Shown: positions 24,467 through 34,297 of the stretch, piece by piece
How positions within the stretch are numbered: position 1 is the first letter of the stretch
Layout of the letters: every line of letters begins with the position of its first letter
Origin: Bacteroidota bacterium
GTDB lineage: Bacteria; Bacteroidota; Bacteroidia; Chitinophagales; JADJOU01
Reading direction: 5' to 3'
DNA length: 64,000 bases
Assembly: GCA_016713645.1 (NCBI GenBank)
Contig: JADJOU010000004.1
Span: forward strand, 182,757 to 246,756
Notes under the pieces: generated by a model
The model's database searches: none
What the model saw: only the letters and a program-made list of their open reading frames with translations
What the model was told of the DNA's origin: nothing
Position numbers and translations under genes: made by a program

Positions 24467-25462
24467 CTAAAGCCCTTTCATCGCCTTCTTCGCCTCTTCA
24501 AAATCATCTTTGAAAACCAAACAAGATTCGTAGGCTTTTCTTGCCGCGGCTTTATTCTTTAATTTTTCATGGCATTGGCCTTGCATAAAATAGCCCTTGT
24601 AATAGGTCTGTTCAACTTTGGTGCTCAATTCAAAATTTTGCAGTGCTTTTTGGATGGAATCTTCTTCGTAATAGATCAAGCCCATGGCATATATGGCCTT
24701 AGCCATCATGGGATTGATCGCAATGACTTCTCTCAATGCCTCCTTGGCTTTGGCGTCGCGTTTGGTGTCTTTAAAGAACAAGGCTTTTTGATAAACCGCT
24801 TCAAGATTTTTGGGATTCGCGCGATAGGCGTTGTCGAAGTACTTCAATGCCAAATCATTTTTGTCCTCTGCGTATAAAGTGGCCAATTGATGAAAAGGTG
24901 CGTCCCAAGTGGGGTCTTGTTCGCTCGCTGTGATGAAGTTAGAAATTGCTTTGTCTTTGGTGCCACTCTCCTTATAAATGATTCCCTTGAATAAATACGC
25001 CTCTGGATTGAATTTATCCCGCTCCAGCGCTTGATTGAGGAAGGTGATGCCGCGTTGATATTCTTTTAAATAGAGACAACATTTACCCGCATTGATGTAG
25101 TATATAGGATCTTTGGGATCTAAATTAGCGGCTATTTCAGAGGCATTGATGGCTTTTTCGATATTGCCCGTGTGAATGAAGAATTCAGTCACGGCGAGAT
25201 AATAGGCAGGTTTGGTCGAATCAAGTTTGATCCCCATCATATAATCCGTCAAGGCATCTTCCATCTCTTCTCGCTTTTCATGCAATTTTGCGCGCTCGAT
25301 GTAAAGTGCGGCATTTCTTGGGCTCTTTTTCAATTCCTCTTGGATGGCTTGAATGCGATTTTCAATGGGATCTTTAGAAGTGGGTTTGGTTTCCTTTTTG
25401 ACTTCTTCCTGGCATGCGATGAGAAGGGTGAATAGGGAGAAGAAAATGAAAAATGGTTTCAT
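24467..25462 (-). CDS. TPR-repeat lipoprotein
   Basis: A 331-residue periplasmic lipoprotein: signal sequence with lipobox LLIAC (Cys17), Lys/Glu linker, then about eight tetratricopeptide repeats from residue 50 to the end (for example AALYIERAKLHEKREEMEDA, PIYYINAGKCCLYLKEYQRG and EAYLFKGIIYKESGTKDKAI). TPRs are protein-protein scaffolds; partner unknown. It is convergent with mrr across the nested hairpin and divergent from lipA. Intact. Confidence 0.85.
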   Translation of the reverse strand: MKPFFIFFSLFTLLIACQEEVKKETKPTSKDPIENRIQAIQEELKKSPRNAALYIERAKLHEKREEMEDALTDYMMGIKLDSTKPAYYLAVTEFFIHTGNIEKAINASEIAANLDPKDPIYYINAGKCCLYLKEYQRGITFLNQALERDKFNPEAYLFKGIIYKESGTKDKAISNFITASEQDPTWDAPFHQLATLYAEDKNDLALKYFDNAYRANPKNLEAVYQKALFFKDTKRDAKAKEALREVIAINPMMAKAIYAMGLIYYEEDSIQKALQNFELSTKVEQTYYKGYFMQGQCHEKLKNKAAARKAYESCLVFKDDFEEAKKAMKGL

Positions 25463-25516
25463 ATTGGATCCGTTCGTTTATTCGGCGAAATTAATCAAGT
25501 CTTCATAGAAAAAATC

Positions 25517-25524
25517 TAAATTTG
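25517..25524 (+). promoter_or_regulatory. -7 element directly before lipA
   Basis: TAAATTTG followed by CACATT and then ATG at 25531. With the usual 4-7 nt from this element to the start of transcription, the mRNA would begin at or next to the ATG, so lipA may be leaderless. No clear -33 TTG at standard spacing. Confidence 0.5.
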
Positions 25525-25530
25525 CACATT

Positions 25531-26397
25531 ATGAGTGAGATTATTCCGAAAGAGCGCGTTAAAAAGCCAGATTGGCTCAAGATAAAATTACCTGTAGGCA
25601 ATGAATTTGTGGGTGTTCGCAAGAATATCGAAGAGAATAAATTGCACACGATTTGTCAAAGTGGCAAATGTCCGAATATGGATGAATGTTGGGGAGCAGG
25701 CACGGCAACTATCATGATACTCGGCAATGTCTGCACGAGGTCTTGCCAGTTTTGCAATGTCGCTACCGGCAAGCCTGAATCTGTGGATATATTCGAGCCA
25801 GCGCGTGTCGCCGATTCTATTCTAAAAATGGGCGTCAAGCATATTGTAATAACCTCTGTGGATAGAGACGATTTGATTGATGGCGGCTCAAAAATATGGA
25901 ATCAAACCATCAAAGCGATTCGCAGAAAAGCACCTGGCGTGACGATGGAGACGCTAATTCCAGACTTTAAGGGCAATAGAGAAAATTTAGATCGCATCAT
26001 CGATGCCAATCCAGAAATCGTCTCTCACAATTTAGAGACGGTCGAGCGATTGAGCCGAAAAGTGCGTGTTCAAGCGAAGTACGATGTCAGCCTCGATGTG
26101 CTTTTATACCTCAAAGAAAATGGAATTCGTCGAACAAAGTCTGGCGTAATGCTCGGACTAGGAGAGGAGGAGTCTGAGATTATCGAGACCATGGATGCAT
26201 TGCGCGCGCATAAAGTGGATGTGCTTACTTTGGGGCAGTATTTACAGCCGACTAGAGAGCATCTCCCTGTTGATCGCTATGTTACGCCAGAAGAATTCAA
26301 AAAATACGAGGAGATTGGCTTATCGAAAGGATTCTTATTTGTAGAGAGCGGACCATTGGTCCGCAGCTCTTATCATGCCGAGAAGCATATTTTGTAG
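25531..26397 (+). CDS. lipA: lipoyl synthase
   Basis: Radical SAM enzyme that inserts two sulfurs into octanoylated lipoyl domains. Start chosen at 25531 (MSEIIPKERVKKPDWL), 288 residues. Both iron-sulfur cluster motifs are present: the auxiliary cluster cysteines in CQSGKCPNMDEC and the radical SAM CTRSCQFC. LPVDRYVTPEEF and the closing RSSYHAEKH are standard LipA ending sequence. No lipB is adjacent. The -7 element 6 nt before the ATG suggests a leaderless mRNA. Intact and typical. Confidence 0.97.
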   Translation: MSEIIPKERVKKPDWLKIKLPVGNEFVGVRKNIEENKLHTICQSGKCPNMDECWGAGTATIMILGNVCTRSCQFCNVATGKPESVDIFEPARVADSILKMGVKHIVITSVDRDDLIDGGSKIWNQTIKAIRRKAPGVTMETLIPDFKGNRENLDRIIDANPEIVSHNLETVERLSRKVRVQAKYDVSLDVLLYLKENGIRRTKSGVMLGLGEEESEIIETMDALRAHKVDVLTLGQYLQPTREHLPVDRYVTPEEFKKYEEIGLSKGFLFVESGPLVRSSYHAEKHIL

Positions 26398-26441
26398 ATT
26401 CTTGATTTAAATATTTTGCAATTCTTAATCTCAAGATTCAT

Positions 26442-26449
26442 TATATTTG
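26442..26449 (+). promoter_or_regulatory. -7 element of the hicBA operon promoter
   Basis: TATATTTG, 15 nt before the hicB ATG, with TTG at 26416-26418 (23-nt spacer, slightly long). It fits a promoter serving the hicB-hicA pair. Confidence 0.5.
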
Positions 26450-26464
26450 TTTAAAACTTTTTAA

Positions 26465-26689
26465 ATGGAAAAGATTGTTAATATACATATTGAGAAATTA
26501 CCTGAAGGCTATTATTTGGCGACATCTGATAATCTTCAAGGATTGATTGCGCAAGGTCGAACGATTGCGGAAACAATTGAAATAGCTAAAGATGTTGCTA
26601 AAAAGCTTTTAGAATCACACGAGGAGAAAATGCTGCAGTTAATTTCGTTTTCAGATAGTTTTGATTATCCACTAGTAGTAGGAGTTTGA
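26465..26689 (+). CDS. hicB: HicB-like antitoxin
   Basis: A 74-residue protein with the HicB/DUF1902-type partial RNase H-like fold: IHIEKLPEGYYLATSDNLQG followed by LIAQGRTIAETIEIAKDVAK. It neutralises HicA and usually represses its own operon, although no C-terminal DNA-binding helix is evident in this short form. Antitoxin-first order, with its TGA one base before the toxin ATG. Intact. Confidence 0.8.
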   Translation: MEKIVNIHIEKLPEGYYLATSDNLQGLIAQGRTIAETIEIAKDVAKKLLESHEEKMLQLISFSDSFDYPLVVGV

Positions 26690-26690
26690 T

Positions 26691-26918
26691 ATGGGTAGGC
26701 TAAGTGGATATCGGTACAGAGATATCATCAAGATACTTAAACTGTTTGGATTTGAATTTTATAGACAAGCTGCTGGTAGTCATGAGATATGGTACAATAG
26801 AATTTCTAATAAATATACTACAATTCCAAATCATACTGGTGATATGTCAGAGGGAACTTTGAGAGCAATTCTTAAACAAGCAGATATTTCAATCGAAGAC
26901 TTTGTTAGAAAAAAATAA
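26691..26918 (+). CDS. hicA: HicA-family mRNA interferase toxin
   Basis: A 75-residue double-stranded-RNA-binding-like toxin: YRDIIKILKLFGFEFYRQAA, then GSHEIWYN with the catalytic His, TTIPNHTGDMSEGTLRAILK, then the closing helix. HicA cuts mRNAs and tmRNA by family knowledge. Start ATG at 26691 directly after hicB. Intact, unlike the MazF-like pair at 19.9-20.4 kb. Confidence 0.88.
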   Translation: MGRLSGYRYRDIIKILKLFGFEFYRQAAGSHEIWYNRISNKYTTIPNHTGDMSEGTLRAILKQADISIEDFVRKK

Positions 26919-26989
26919 GAGCTCATTCATATCAATTGTATTAACTCATTGAAAAAATCATTATTTCAACATTAATATAATTCTAAAAT

Positions 26990-27802
26990 CTATTTTTTTG
27001 AAGCTTCCACCGCTTTTCTCACGCTGCCATATTGAAGCAATGCCTGTTTCGCTTCTTCATAATTCCATGGCGTATCAGCCATGACCATTCGCGTTCCGCG
27101 ATCGATGAGCTTGTCATTGCTGAGTTGCATATCGACCATTTTATTGCCCACAACACGCCCCAATTTAATCATGACTGAAGTGCTGATCATATTCAAGATG
27201 AGTTTCTGCGCCGTGCCCGATTTCATGCGCGTGCTGCCGGTGACAAATTCAGGTCCGACGACAGCGACGATGGGATAATCGCTTTGTTCGATGATTCTCG
27301 CGCCAGCATTGCAAGAGATGCATCCAGTGGCAATGCCATTTTCCCTGCATTTTTGTAATCCGCCATAGACATAAGGCGTAGAGCCCGATGCTGCGATTCC
27401 AATGACGACATCATTTTGATTGATATTGAAAGCTTGTAAATCAATCCAAGCTTGTGCTGTATCATCTTCCGCAAATTCCACCGCCTTGCGAATGGCGCTA
27501 TCACCGCCAGCGATGATGCCGACGACACGGTCAAAATCAATTCCAAAAGTAGGCGGACATTCTGATGCATCGACAATGCCCAATCGTCCGCTGGTACCTG
27601 CACCGATATAGAACAGTCTGCCGCCACCCATCATTTTATCAGTGATTTCATCGACGAGGGGCATGATTTGCGGAATGGACTTCTCTACAGCTAATGCTAC
27701 TTTTTGATCCTCTCGATTGATATTGGTCAATAATTCTTTCGTGCTCATTTGTTCTAAATGATTGTATAATGAGGCGTTCTCTGTTGTTTTCGTGTTTTCC
27801 AT
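26990..27802 (-). CDS. murQ: N-acetylmuramic acid 6-phosphate etherase
   Basis: Cleaves the lactyl ether of MurNAc-6-phosphate to GlcNAc-6-phosphate in cell-wall recycling. The 270-residue SIS-fold protein carries GGGRLFYIGAGTSGRLGIVD and DASECPPTFG, IAASGSTPYVYGGL in the sugar site, and VTGSTRMKSGTAQKLILNM, the MurQ signature. Slightly shorter than the E. coli protein but matching the Bacteroidota form. The only neighbours are hicBA (convergent) and the AI-2E gene on the same strand upstream, 71 bases away. Confidence 0.95.
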   Translation of the reverse strand: MENTKTTENASLYNHLEQMSTKELLTNINREDQKVALAVEKSIPQIMPLVDEITDKMMGGGRLFYIGAGTSGRLGIVDASECPPTFGIDFDRVVGIIAGGDSAIRKAVEFAEDDTAQAWIDLQAFNINQNDVVIGIAASGSTPYVYGGLQKCRENGIATGCISCNAGARIIEQSDYPIVAVVGPEFVTGSTRMKSGTAQKLILNMISTSVMIKLGRVVGNKMVDMQLSNDKLIDRGTRMVMADTPWNYEEAKQALLQYGSVRKAVEASKK

Positions 27803-27873
27803 AAAGGCTGCGCTTAATTGTTTGTTAGGCTTAAAAAGTGAAATTCAAAATTTTTTTTTGGGGGAAGAAATAA

Positions 27874-28917
27874 TTATGTATCAAGAATCAAAAATTGCTT
27901 CTTCGTATTGTATTCATCTCTGTATATCTCAATTAATATAAAGAGATAAGAGAGTAATAGAGGTCCAAATATGATTCCCATAAATCCAATGCTGCTCAAT
28001 CCTATAATTACGCCAAAAATGACGATGAGTGAATGAACATTGGCGATCTTTTTCGAGACAATCAATCGGACGCCATTGTCTAGATTTGTAATGACCAATA
28101 CCCCCATGGCCATTAAAATTAATCCATACTGCATTTGCCCCATGATGATGAGGTAAAGAGCCAGTGGGAGCCAAATAAGGGCTGTGCCAACTACAGGAAT
28201 GATGGAGACGATACCTGTAATAAGTGCCCAAGAAAATGCTTGATCAATGCCACATATTGAATAAGCAATCCAAGAGAACAATCCCTGAACGATGCCTATC
28301 AGTGGTATTCCAATCAAATTGGATACGGTTGACGATTTTAATTCAGATAGAATTTTTTGATTGTTCACATCGCTATAGGGAAGGATATTTCTCACCCATG
28401 CTTCCATGCGCTCTTTCTCTGTGAGGGTGAAGTATAGCGTGAAATACATCATCACCATTTCGCTGATAATGCCTGTGGTTGAATTGAAAATTTGAGGGAT
28501 ATAATCTGCAATCTTGCTCTTTGCTGAAGTAATAAATTCCTCATTGGCAATGTCTAAACTGACTAAAAATGGAGATGCATTGATGAAGGCAGAAATTTTG
28601 AGAAGAATATCTTCGTAATTGTTCAAGATAGATTGAAATCCATTGACCAAGGAAAGAGATAAAAACACGATGGGCATCATGATGCAGAAGAAAGAAGCGA
28701 GCATCAATACCAATGAAGCCCTAGAAGTGCCCATCCACTTTTTTTTACTAAGCGCAGTATGCCATGGTCTAAGTAGGATATGCAAGGCAAAAGCAACCAA
28801 AATGCCATTGAGCATTGACTTTATATTGAAAAATATGAAGAGACATAAGCTGGATATCAGGATTAATAAAAAGATCTGTCCTAATACACTGCCTGTTTTT
28901 AATTTTATATTTTCCAT
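27874..28917 (-). CDS. AI-2E family transporter
   Basis: A 347-residue polytopic membrane protein with about eight helices. The N-terminal pair (IFLLILISSLCLFIFFNIKS) and the C-terminal block GLILMAMGVLVITNLDNGVR followed by LSSIGFMGIIFGPLLLSYLF are typical of the PF01594 family. Members export autoinducer-2 in one case and act as Na+/H+ antiporters in others, so the substrate cannot be assigned. Same strand as murQ. Confidence 0.88.
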   Translation of the reverse strand: MENIKLKTGSVLGQIFLLILISSLCLFIFFNIKSMLNGILVAFALHILLRPWHTALSKKKWMGTSRASLVLMLASFFCIMMPIVFLSLSLVNGFQSILNNYEDILLKISAFINASPFLVSLDIANEEFITSAKSKIADYIPQIFNSTTGIISEMVMMYFTLYFTLTEKERMEAWVRNILPYSDVNNQKILSELKSSTVSNLIGIPLIGIVQGLFSWIAYSICGIDQAFSWALITGIVSIIPVVGTALIWLPLALYLIIMGQMQYGLILMAMGVLVITNLDNGVRLIVSKKIANVHSLIVIFGVIIGLSSIGFMGIIFGPLLLSYLFILIEIYRDEYNTKKQFLILDT

Positions 28918-28993
28918 CCGTTTTAGTATTTCTTTGATGATTATTCAATTTCCTCAAAAATAATCCTAATTTTGAACATTCTAAAGAATAGTG

Positions 28994-29758
28994 ATGACTA
29001 AGAATTATATTTTAATTACTGGAGCGACGAGTGGTATCGGTTTAGCTTGCGCTGAGAAGTTTGCTGCACAAGGTAATAACTTGATACTAACGGGAAGAAG
29101 AAATGATCGATTATTGGCTTTAAAAGAGAAATTGGAAAAGGAATTTCAAATCCAAGTGGAGATAAGTTGCTTCGATATTCAATCTAAGGATGCTGTTTAT
29201 GCGAGTATGGATAAATTGGCACATCTCAAAAATCAGGTATCCGTATTGATCAACAATGCAGGATTAGCAGCTGGGCGAGATAATTTTCAAGATGCTTCTT
29301 TAGATGATTGGGAACAGATGATTGATACGAATATCAAAGGGGTAATGTATATCACCCAAATCGTTTCTAAGTGGATGATTGAAAATAAGAAAGGGCATAT
29401 CATCAATATCGGTTCTACGGCCGGCAAAGAGGTTTATCCGCAGGGCAATATGTATTGCGCTACCAAGCATGCCGTCGATGCATTGACCAAAGCGATGAGA
29501 CAAGATCTATTGCCACACAATATCAAGGTCACAGGCATTCACCCAGGCGCTGCTGAAACTGAGTTTTCTTTGGTGCGATTTAAAGGCGATCAATCGAAAG
29601 CAGATGCTGTATACAAAGGTTTTGAGCCGCTCCATCCAGAGGATATCGCCGATATTATCTATTATACGACGACTCTGCCCGCAAATGTCTGCATCAACGA
29701 ACTCATTGTCACGCCTACAGCACAAGCAAACTCTTATTTAATCAATAAATTGAATTAA
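28994..29758 (+). CDS. SDR-family oxidoreductase (YdfG-like)
   Basis: Classical short-chain dehydrogenase of 254 residues: nucleotide-binding ITGATSGIGLACAEKFAAQG at the N-terminus, NNAG, IINIGST with the catalytic Ser, YCATKHAV (Tyr-x-x-x-Lys), and HPGAAETEFS. It is closest in pattern to the NADP-dependent serine/3-hydroxy acid dehydrogenase YdfG. Start chosen at ATG 28994 rather than the GTG three bases earlier. Stands alone. Confidence 0.92.
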   Translation: MTKNYILITGATSGIGLACAEKFAAQGNNLILTGRRNDRLLALKEKLEKEFQIQVEISCFDIQSKDAVYASMDKLAHLKNQVSVLINNAGLAAGRDNFQDASLDDWEQMIDTNIKGVMYITQIVSKWMIENKKGHIINIGSTAGKEVYPQGNMYCATKHAVDALTKAMRQDLLPHNIKVTGIHPGAAETEFSLVRFKGDQSKADAVYKGFEPLHPEDIADIIYYTTTLPANVCINELIVTPTAQANSYLINKLN

Positions 29759-29840
29759 ACCATTTGATAGAAAGGTTAAAAATTGAAAAATTGATTCAGA
29801 AATTATATACTATCCTTACTTTTACAAAAAAATAAACCCT

Positions 29841-30359
29841 ATGAAATTATTTTACACCTTGATTTTTTCACTAGCTATTGCAGGTATACATGCTCAAATT
29901 GACCAACACCAGCCAGGTAATATTCAGACTTTGCCTGCTAATACTGGTCCAGCACAACTTCAACCTGAGCCTAAAGTGACGAATCCCAATGCCCCAAAAA
30001 TTCAGTTTAAAACCACAGAATTTGAATTTGGAACGATTCCAGAGGGACCTCAAGCAAAACATGAATTTGAATTTACCAATACTGGGAAAGAACCTTTAAC
30101 AGTTACTTCTTGTCAGGCATCTTGCGGTTGCACAGTGCCACAATGCCCAAGAGACCCTATTTTACCAGGTCAGACTGGCAAAATTACCGCCATTTATAAT
30201 ACGCAGGGAAGGGTAGGGCCATTTAATAAATCTATCACGATTATGAGCAATTCAGAGGGAATGCCAGTCATCGTCTATATCAAAGGTGTTGTTAAAGAAA
30301 CACCTCCAGAGCAAACGATGCCAATCAATGATAATGGCAATATGATGCTAGGAAATTAG
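29841..30359 (+). CDS. DUF1573 domain secreted protein
   Basis: A 172-residue secreted protein: signal peptide to GIHAQ, a Pro/Gln-rich linker, then the DUF1573 immunoglobulin-like domain (FEFGTIPEGPQAKHEFEFTN, TSCQASCGCTVPQCPRDPIL, GKITAIYNTQGRVGPFNKSI). DUF1573 is common in Bacteroidota envelope proteins with no fixed function. The Cys cluster CQASCGC is typical. Single gene. Confidence 0.88.
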   Translation: MKLFYTLIFSLAIAGIHAQIDQHQPGNIQTLPANTGPAQLQPEPKVTNPNAPKIQFKTTEFEFGTIPEGPQAKHEFEFTNTGKEPLTVTSCQASCGCTVPQCPRDPILPGQTGKITAIYNTQGRVGPFNKSITIMSNSEGMPVIVYIKGVVKETPPEQTMPINDNGNMMLGN

Positions 30360-30439
30360 CATTTTGTCGAATCCATCTGTTTCAATTATTTTTTTTCTAT
30401 TAAATTTGTTTCCGATTTAAAAAAGGATAGCAGCGAGTT

Positions 30440-31108
30440 ATGGGTAAAAAGGCTTTGGTAATAGGCGCAAATGGATTGGTAGGATTGAATTGTGTAGAAC
30501 AATTATTGGACAATCCGAATTATGAAGAAGTGACGGTGCTGACTAGGAAATATTTTCCGCTAGAACACCCTAAATTGGTCAAGGAATTTCTCGAATTTGA
30601 CAATTTACATCAGAGTTGGGATTGGATAAAGAGCGATGATTTGTTTTATTGCCTTGGAACCACGATGGCTAATGCAAGAAAAAGATCGATATTTAGAAAA
30701 GTGGAATTGGATTATGCCTTGAATATTGCCAAAATTGCCCATCACAATAAAGTAAAGCAATTCATTATTGTATCGGCTATGGGAGCAAGTACAAGATCGC
30801 TTTTCTACTACAATAGAATCAAAGGAGAATTGGAAAATGAATTGAAGAAGATAGGATTTCAGACACTTTTAATCATCCGACCAGCACTTTTATTAGGGAA
30901 AAGAGAAGAGTTCAGATTTATGGAGTCCATTTCACAAGGGTTTTTTAAAGTAATTAATTTCTTTTTGATAGGCCCATTGCGAAATATTAAGGCGGTAAAA
31001 GGTTCAGATGTTGCAAAAGCGATGATCGTCCTTGCAAATCAAAATCGAAAAAATACACATATTATACTTAATAAAGAAATACACGACATCGTGGATAATC
31101 GTGTCTAA
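30440..31108 (+). CDS. NAD(P)-binding Rossmann protein (HTATIP2-like)
   Basis: A 222-residue extended Rossmann protein. GANGLVGLNCVEQLL at the start binds the dinucleotide; LFYCLGTTMANA and FIIVSAMGASTRSLFYYNRI with the YxxxK pair follow (YYNRIKGE). This is the pattern of the atypical SDR/oxidoreductase HTATIP2-like group. Its end overlaps the GTG start of the CapA-like gene by 8 bases, so the two are likely coupled. Confidence 0.85.
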   Translation: MGKKALVIGANGLVGLNCVEQLLDNPNYEEVTVLTRKYFPLEHPKLVKEFLEFDNLHQSWDWIKSDDLFYCLGTTMANARKRSIFRKVELDYALNIAKIAHHNKVKQFIIVSAMGASTRSLFYYNRIKGELENELKKIGFQTLLIIRPALLLGKREEFRFMESISQGFFKVINFFLIGPLRNIKAVKGSDVAKAMIVLANQNRKNTHIILNKEIHDIVDNRV

Positions 31109-34100
31109 GTTAATCTATACCCTATACTTAATTTTGTTTTTTACTTGTCCTAGTTGGGCACAAGTAGAGCAGTTTGCCATTACGAAGAAAGTAGTCATTA
31201 GAGAATTAGATCTCGTAAATGATTCCAATTACTATTACACCCGAGTTCTTGTGGCGGGAGATATATTGCAAGAGCAAGTGCATATCAATACTGCTTACAA
31301 TCCAGATTCTAATCGATATTACTATAAAAATTGGTTTAAACAAATTAGACCGGTATTGTTTATCGGAGATATCGTCATTGGCAATTTGGAGACCACATTT
31401 TCCGGTCGAGATTATGCGGGTTATGGCTCATATAGTGCGCCTGACGAATTTTTACACGCAGTGAAAAAGTCTGGATTTAATGTCTTGTTGACGGCAAATG
31501 ACAAAGCTGCTGATCGAGAAGGCGGTGGAATAGCGCGCACCATCAGTATGCTCGATAAAGCAAAAATTCGTCACACGGGAACATTTAGAAGCAAAGAAGA
31601 GCGCGAGAAGAATTGTCCTCTAATCTTGAATGTAAAAAACATCAAAGTGGCTATTCTCAACTATACTTCCCAGGTAAAGCGGCAAATGGCTTCTGAAGAA
31701 TTATACAATAAACTCAGTCTCTCCCTCATCAAGAGAGATATTTTAAAGGCCAAAGAACAAGGCGCTGATTTTATTATCACTTATATGCATTGGGGAAATG
31801 AATACGATAAAAAAGTATTGGAGTATCAAAAAGGCATCGCGAAAACTTGCTTTGAATACGGAGCTGACGCTGTTTTTGGTTCTCATCCACATTATTTTCA
31901 TGAAGTTGAAATTCGACGGTATCTAAAGGACGATAAGATTCACAAAGGCATCGTATGTTATTCATTGGGCAATTTTTTAGCAGATGTCGAAAAGCCTGGA
32001 ATCAATGGAAGTGCCATCATTGAATTGATTTTGCGCAAGAATAAAAAGACAGGAGAGACAATTTTAGAAGACTATGGTTATATCCCAATTTAGACGATGA
32101 TCGATAAAAAGGCATTCACCGTGATACCTGTTACCAATGTGGAAGAAGAAAATGTCATGCAAGTGAGGTTTAATTATAAACAATATTTGAACTCTAAGGA
32201 ATCGCTCAATGATTTAAGAAAAATCATGTTTGAAAAAATGGAGGAAGTGCATTACAATCTAACGGATAAAGTGGTAGATGATGTCGATGAGACCTATGCC
32301 CTGCAATATGAAAATCCGTCTTTGAAGAAAGTCTACGATCCTAATATGACGCGCGATACTATTACTAAAACCCAATTGGCATTTTTATCGCTCTTTGGAA
32401 CAAAGAAAGATTTTGATAAATTGCATGCTTCAGGAATTCGAGATTCATTGGCCATCGAGGATAGACTTGCTGTTTTTAAGGCACAACCGCCTAAAATAGA
32501 TTATACGAAACTGGTCAATGAGTCTGTAGCTACCTTTACTAAACCTGCCAAACAGCCAGTTTCTAAACCAAGAGTTCAAGAGGAAATGGTTGCTACACAA
32601 ACAAAAAGCGCGGATAAAATTCAATTGTATGAAGAACCGAGCATGAGTGAAATTGCACCTCCTACGAATTATGAAACATTCTCTACCGTAAGTCAAGCTT
32701 CACGTGTCAATAAAAGAATGCCACTAGAAACAGAAAGTGCAAATTCTAAAAATGCGCGAATTGAGAAATCCTATAATTCTGCTCAGAATAAAAATGTCAT
32801 TCTTGTCAATACTCCCATTAACGCAAATCCAGTTACAGAAAATACAGCTTCTTCGCCAGCAGAAAATCAAGCTTTAATAGACCAGCAATTTAAAGAATCT
32901 ATGCCTGTTGAGTCAGCATTCAATAATAAAAGTGACCAAAAACGCAATACGAAATTAAATTCGGAAATCCGTTCGAATCAAAGTTCTAACTCAATCATTG
33001 AAAAAACACCTGAAGAATCAAAAAAAGCAATTCAATTTAGAAAAGAAAAAAATACCAGTGATCTAAACTCGTATAATGTTCAAGCGGAAAATGACAAGAA
33101 TCGGTTTTCCCCTTTTGGCGCGAATTCAAACAGCCAAGTATTGGTTGATCGAAAAGAAATAAAAAAGAGCAATATTCCTTCGGAGAACAAATTGTTGGAA
33201 GAAAAATCAACACAGGCTCCCGGAATAAAAAATCAGGAATCTCTTGCTAAAGCAGAAAAAAGCAATCGTGAAACTATAAGTAAGTCAATTGAAAAAGAAA
33301 ATTCGAGCGCTCAATCGAGTCAACAAGCTATCAATGAATCCAACGTAAAAACGAATGAACTTAAGTAGAGCGCTGATAGAAAATCGAATGTTAATGATGA
33401 ATATGGAAAAGTGACAAAGGATAAGAAAAGCACATCAAGCGATGGAAAACAAATCGATAAACCCAATGAGGATGTGACTTCTAGCAAATTTGTTGAAATT
33501 GGAAAACCAATTGTTGTAAATATTAATTCTTCTGCCACGATGTCCAATCCGCTGGGACTTGACTCGAAAAAGAGCAATACAAGCAATAAGCCAAATGATT
33601 CAAAAGAAGCAAGAAAACATGATTTTGTCGAAGCAGAAAAATCAGATAAAAAATCCAATAGAATTCAATCAGAGGCTGAATTTTATGCGCGCAATAAATT
33701 GGCAGGAGATGCACAAGACACAGTAGCAAGCAATCAATTTCAAAAGAAAAAGTATGTGCCTAATTATGAGGCACTCTCTGTAACTTCAAGACCGAGCTCT
33801 TCCAGCCAAAGCAGTACACCCGTTTCTTCGACTAGTTCCTATGAAGTTGGAAAGAGCGGACAGACTACGGTTAAACAATTGGAAGTCGTTTCAAATTCAC
33901 AATCCAAACCATTGGCCTATAAGCCTAAATTGTCTGGAGGGATTTTCACATCATCAGAGCCAACGCCTGTCGTTCAAACACCACCAAAACCAACACCAAT
34001 CCCAAAGCCTGTTGTTATTGTCAAGCCTGTTGAAGCAGATGAAATATTTTTTTACGTTCAAGTTTACGCGCATAATGAGCGCTTTTACATCAATACGGTA

Positions 34101-34286
34101 GTCAATCCACATCTAAAAAATCACGAGATATTTATTGAAGATGGCCAGTATAAATATTTGATTGGGAAATCGAGAGATTTAAAATCTGTAGCAAAACTTT
34201 GTCTAGATGTTCGCGATAAAGGTCAGCCAGATGCATTCATCGTGAAATATGTCAATGGGAAGCGAGTGCCATTTTTAGGAAATTAA
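31101..34286 (+). CDS. CapA-like phosphoesterase with long linker and SPOR-like tail, two in-frame amber codons
   Basis: All parts lie in one frame. Start taken as GTG 31101 (VSKLIYTLYLILFFTCPSWA is a signal peptide). The PGA_cap/CapA domain covers about residues 35-350: VLVAGDILQEQVHIN, GDIVIGNLETTFSG, FIITYMHWGNEYDK and FGSHPHYFHEVE. A TAG at 32091-32093 (codon 331) falls in GYIPI-stop-TMIDKKAFTVIPV, where CapA relatives have Trp (TWV...YxVLPV), so TGG to TAG. A disordered Ser/Lys/Asn/Gln-rich linker follows, with a second TAG at 33366-33368 (codon 756). The tail FYVQVYAHNERF-type text to YLIGKSRDLKSVAK and DAFIVKYVNGKRVPF is SPOR-like, a fold that binds denuded septal peptidoglycan. 1061 residues if read through. 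Without read-through only the CapA domain is made. Confidence 0.65.
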
Positions 34287-34297
34287 TCCGGGTTAAA

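Noticed and set aside
31101..34286. TAG read as a sense codon (stop-codon reassignment)
   Set aside because: TAG ends intact genes in the same window (for example lipA at 26397, the hypothetical at 62208 and the membrane protein at 2906), and no suppressor tRNA is seen. Mutation or base error is simpler.
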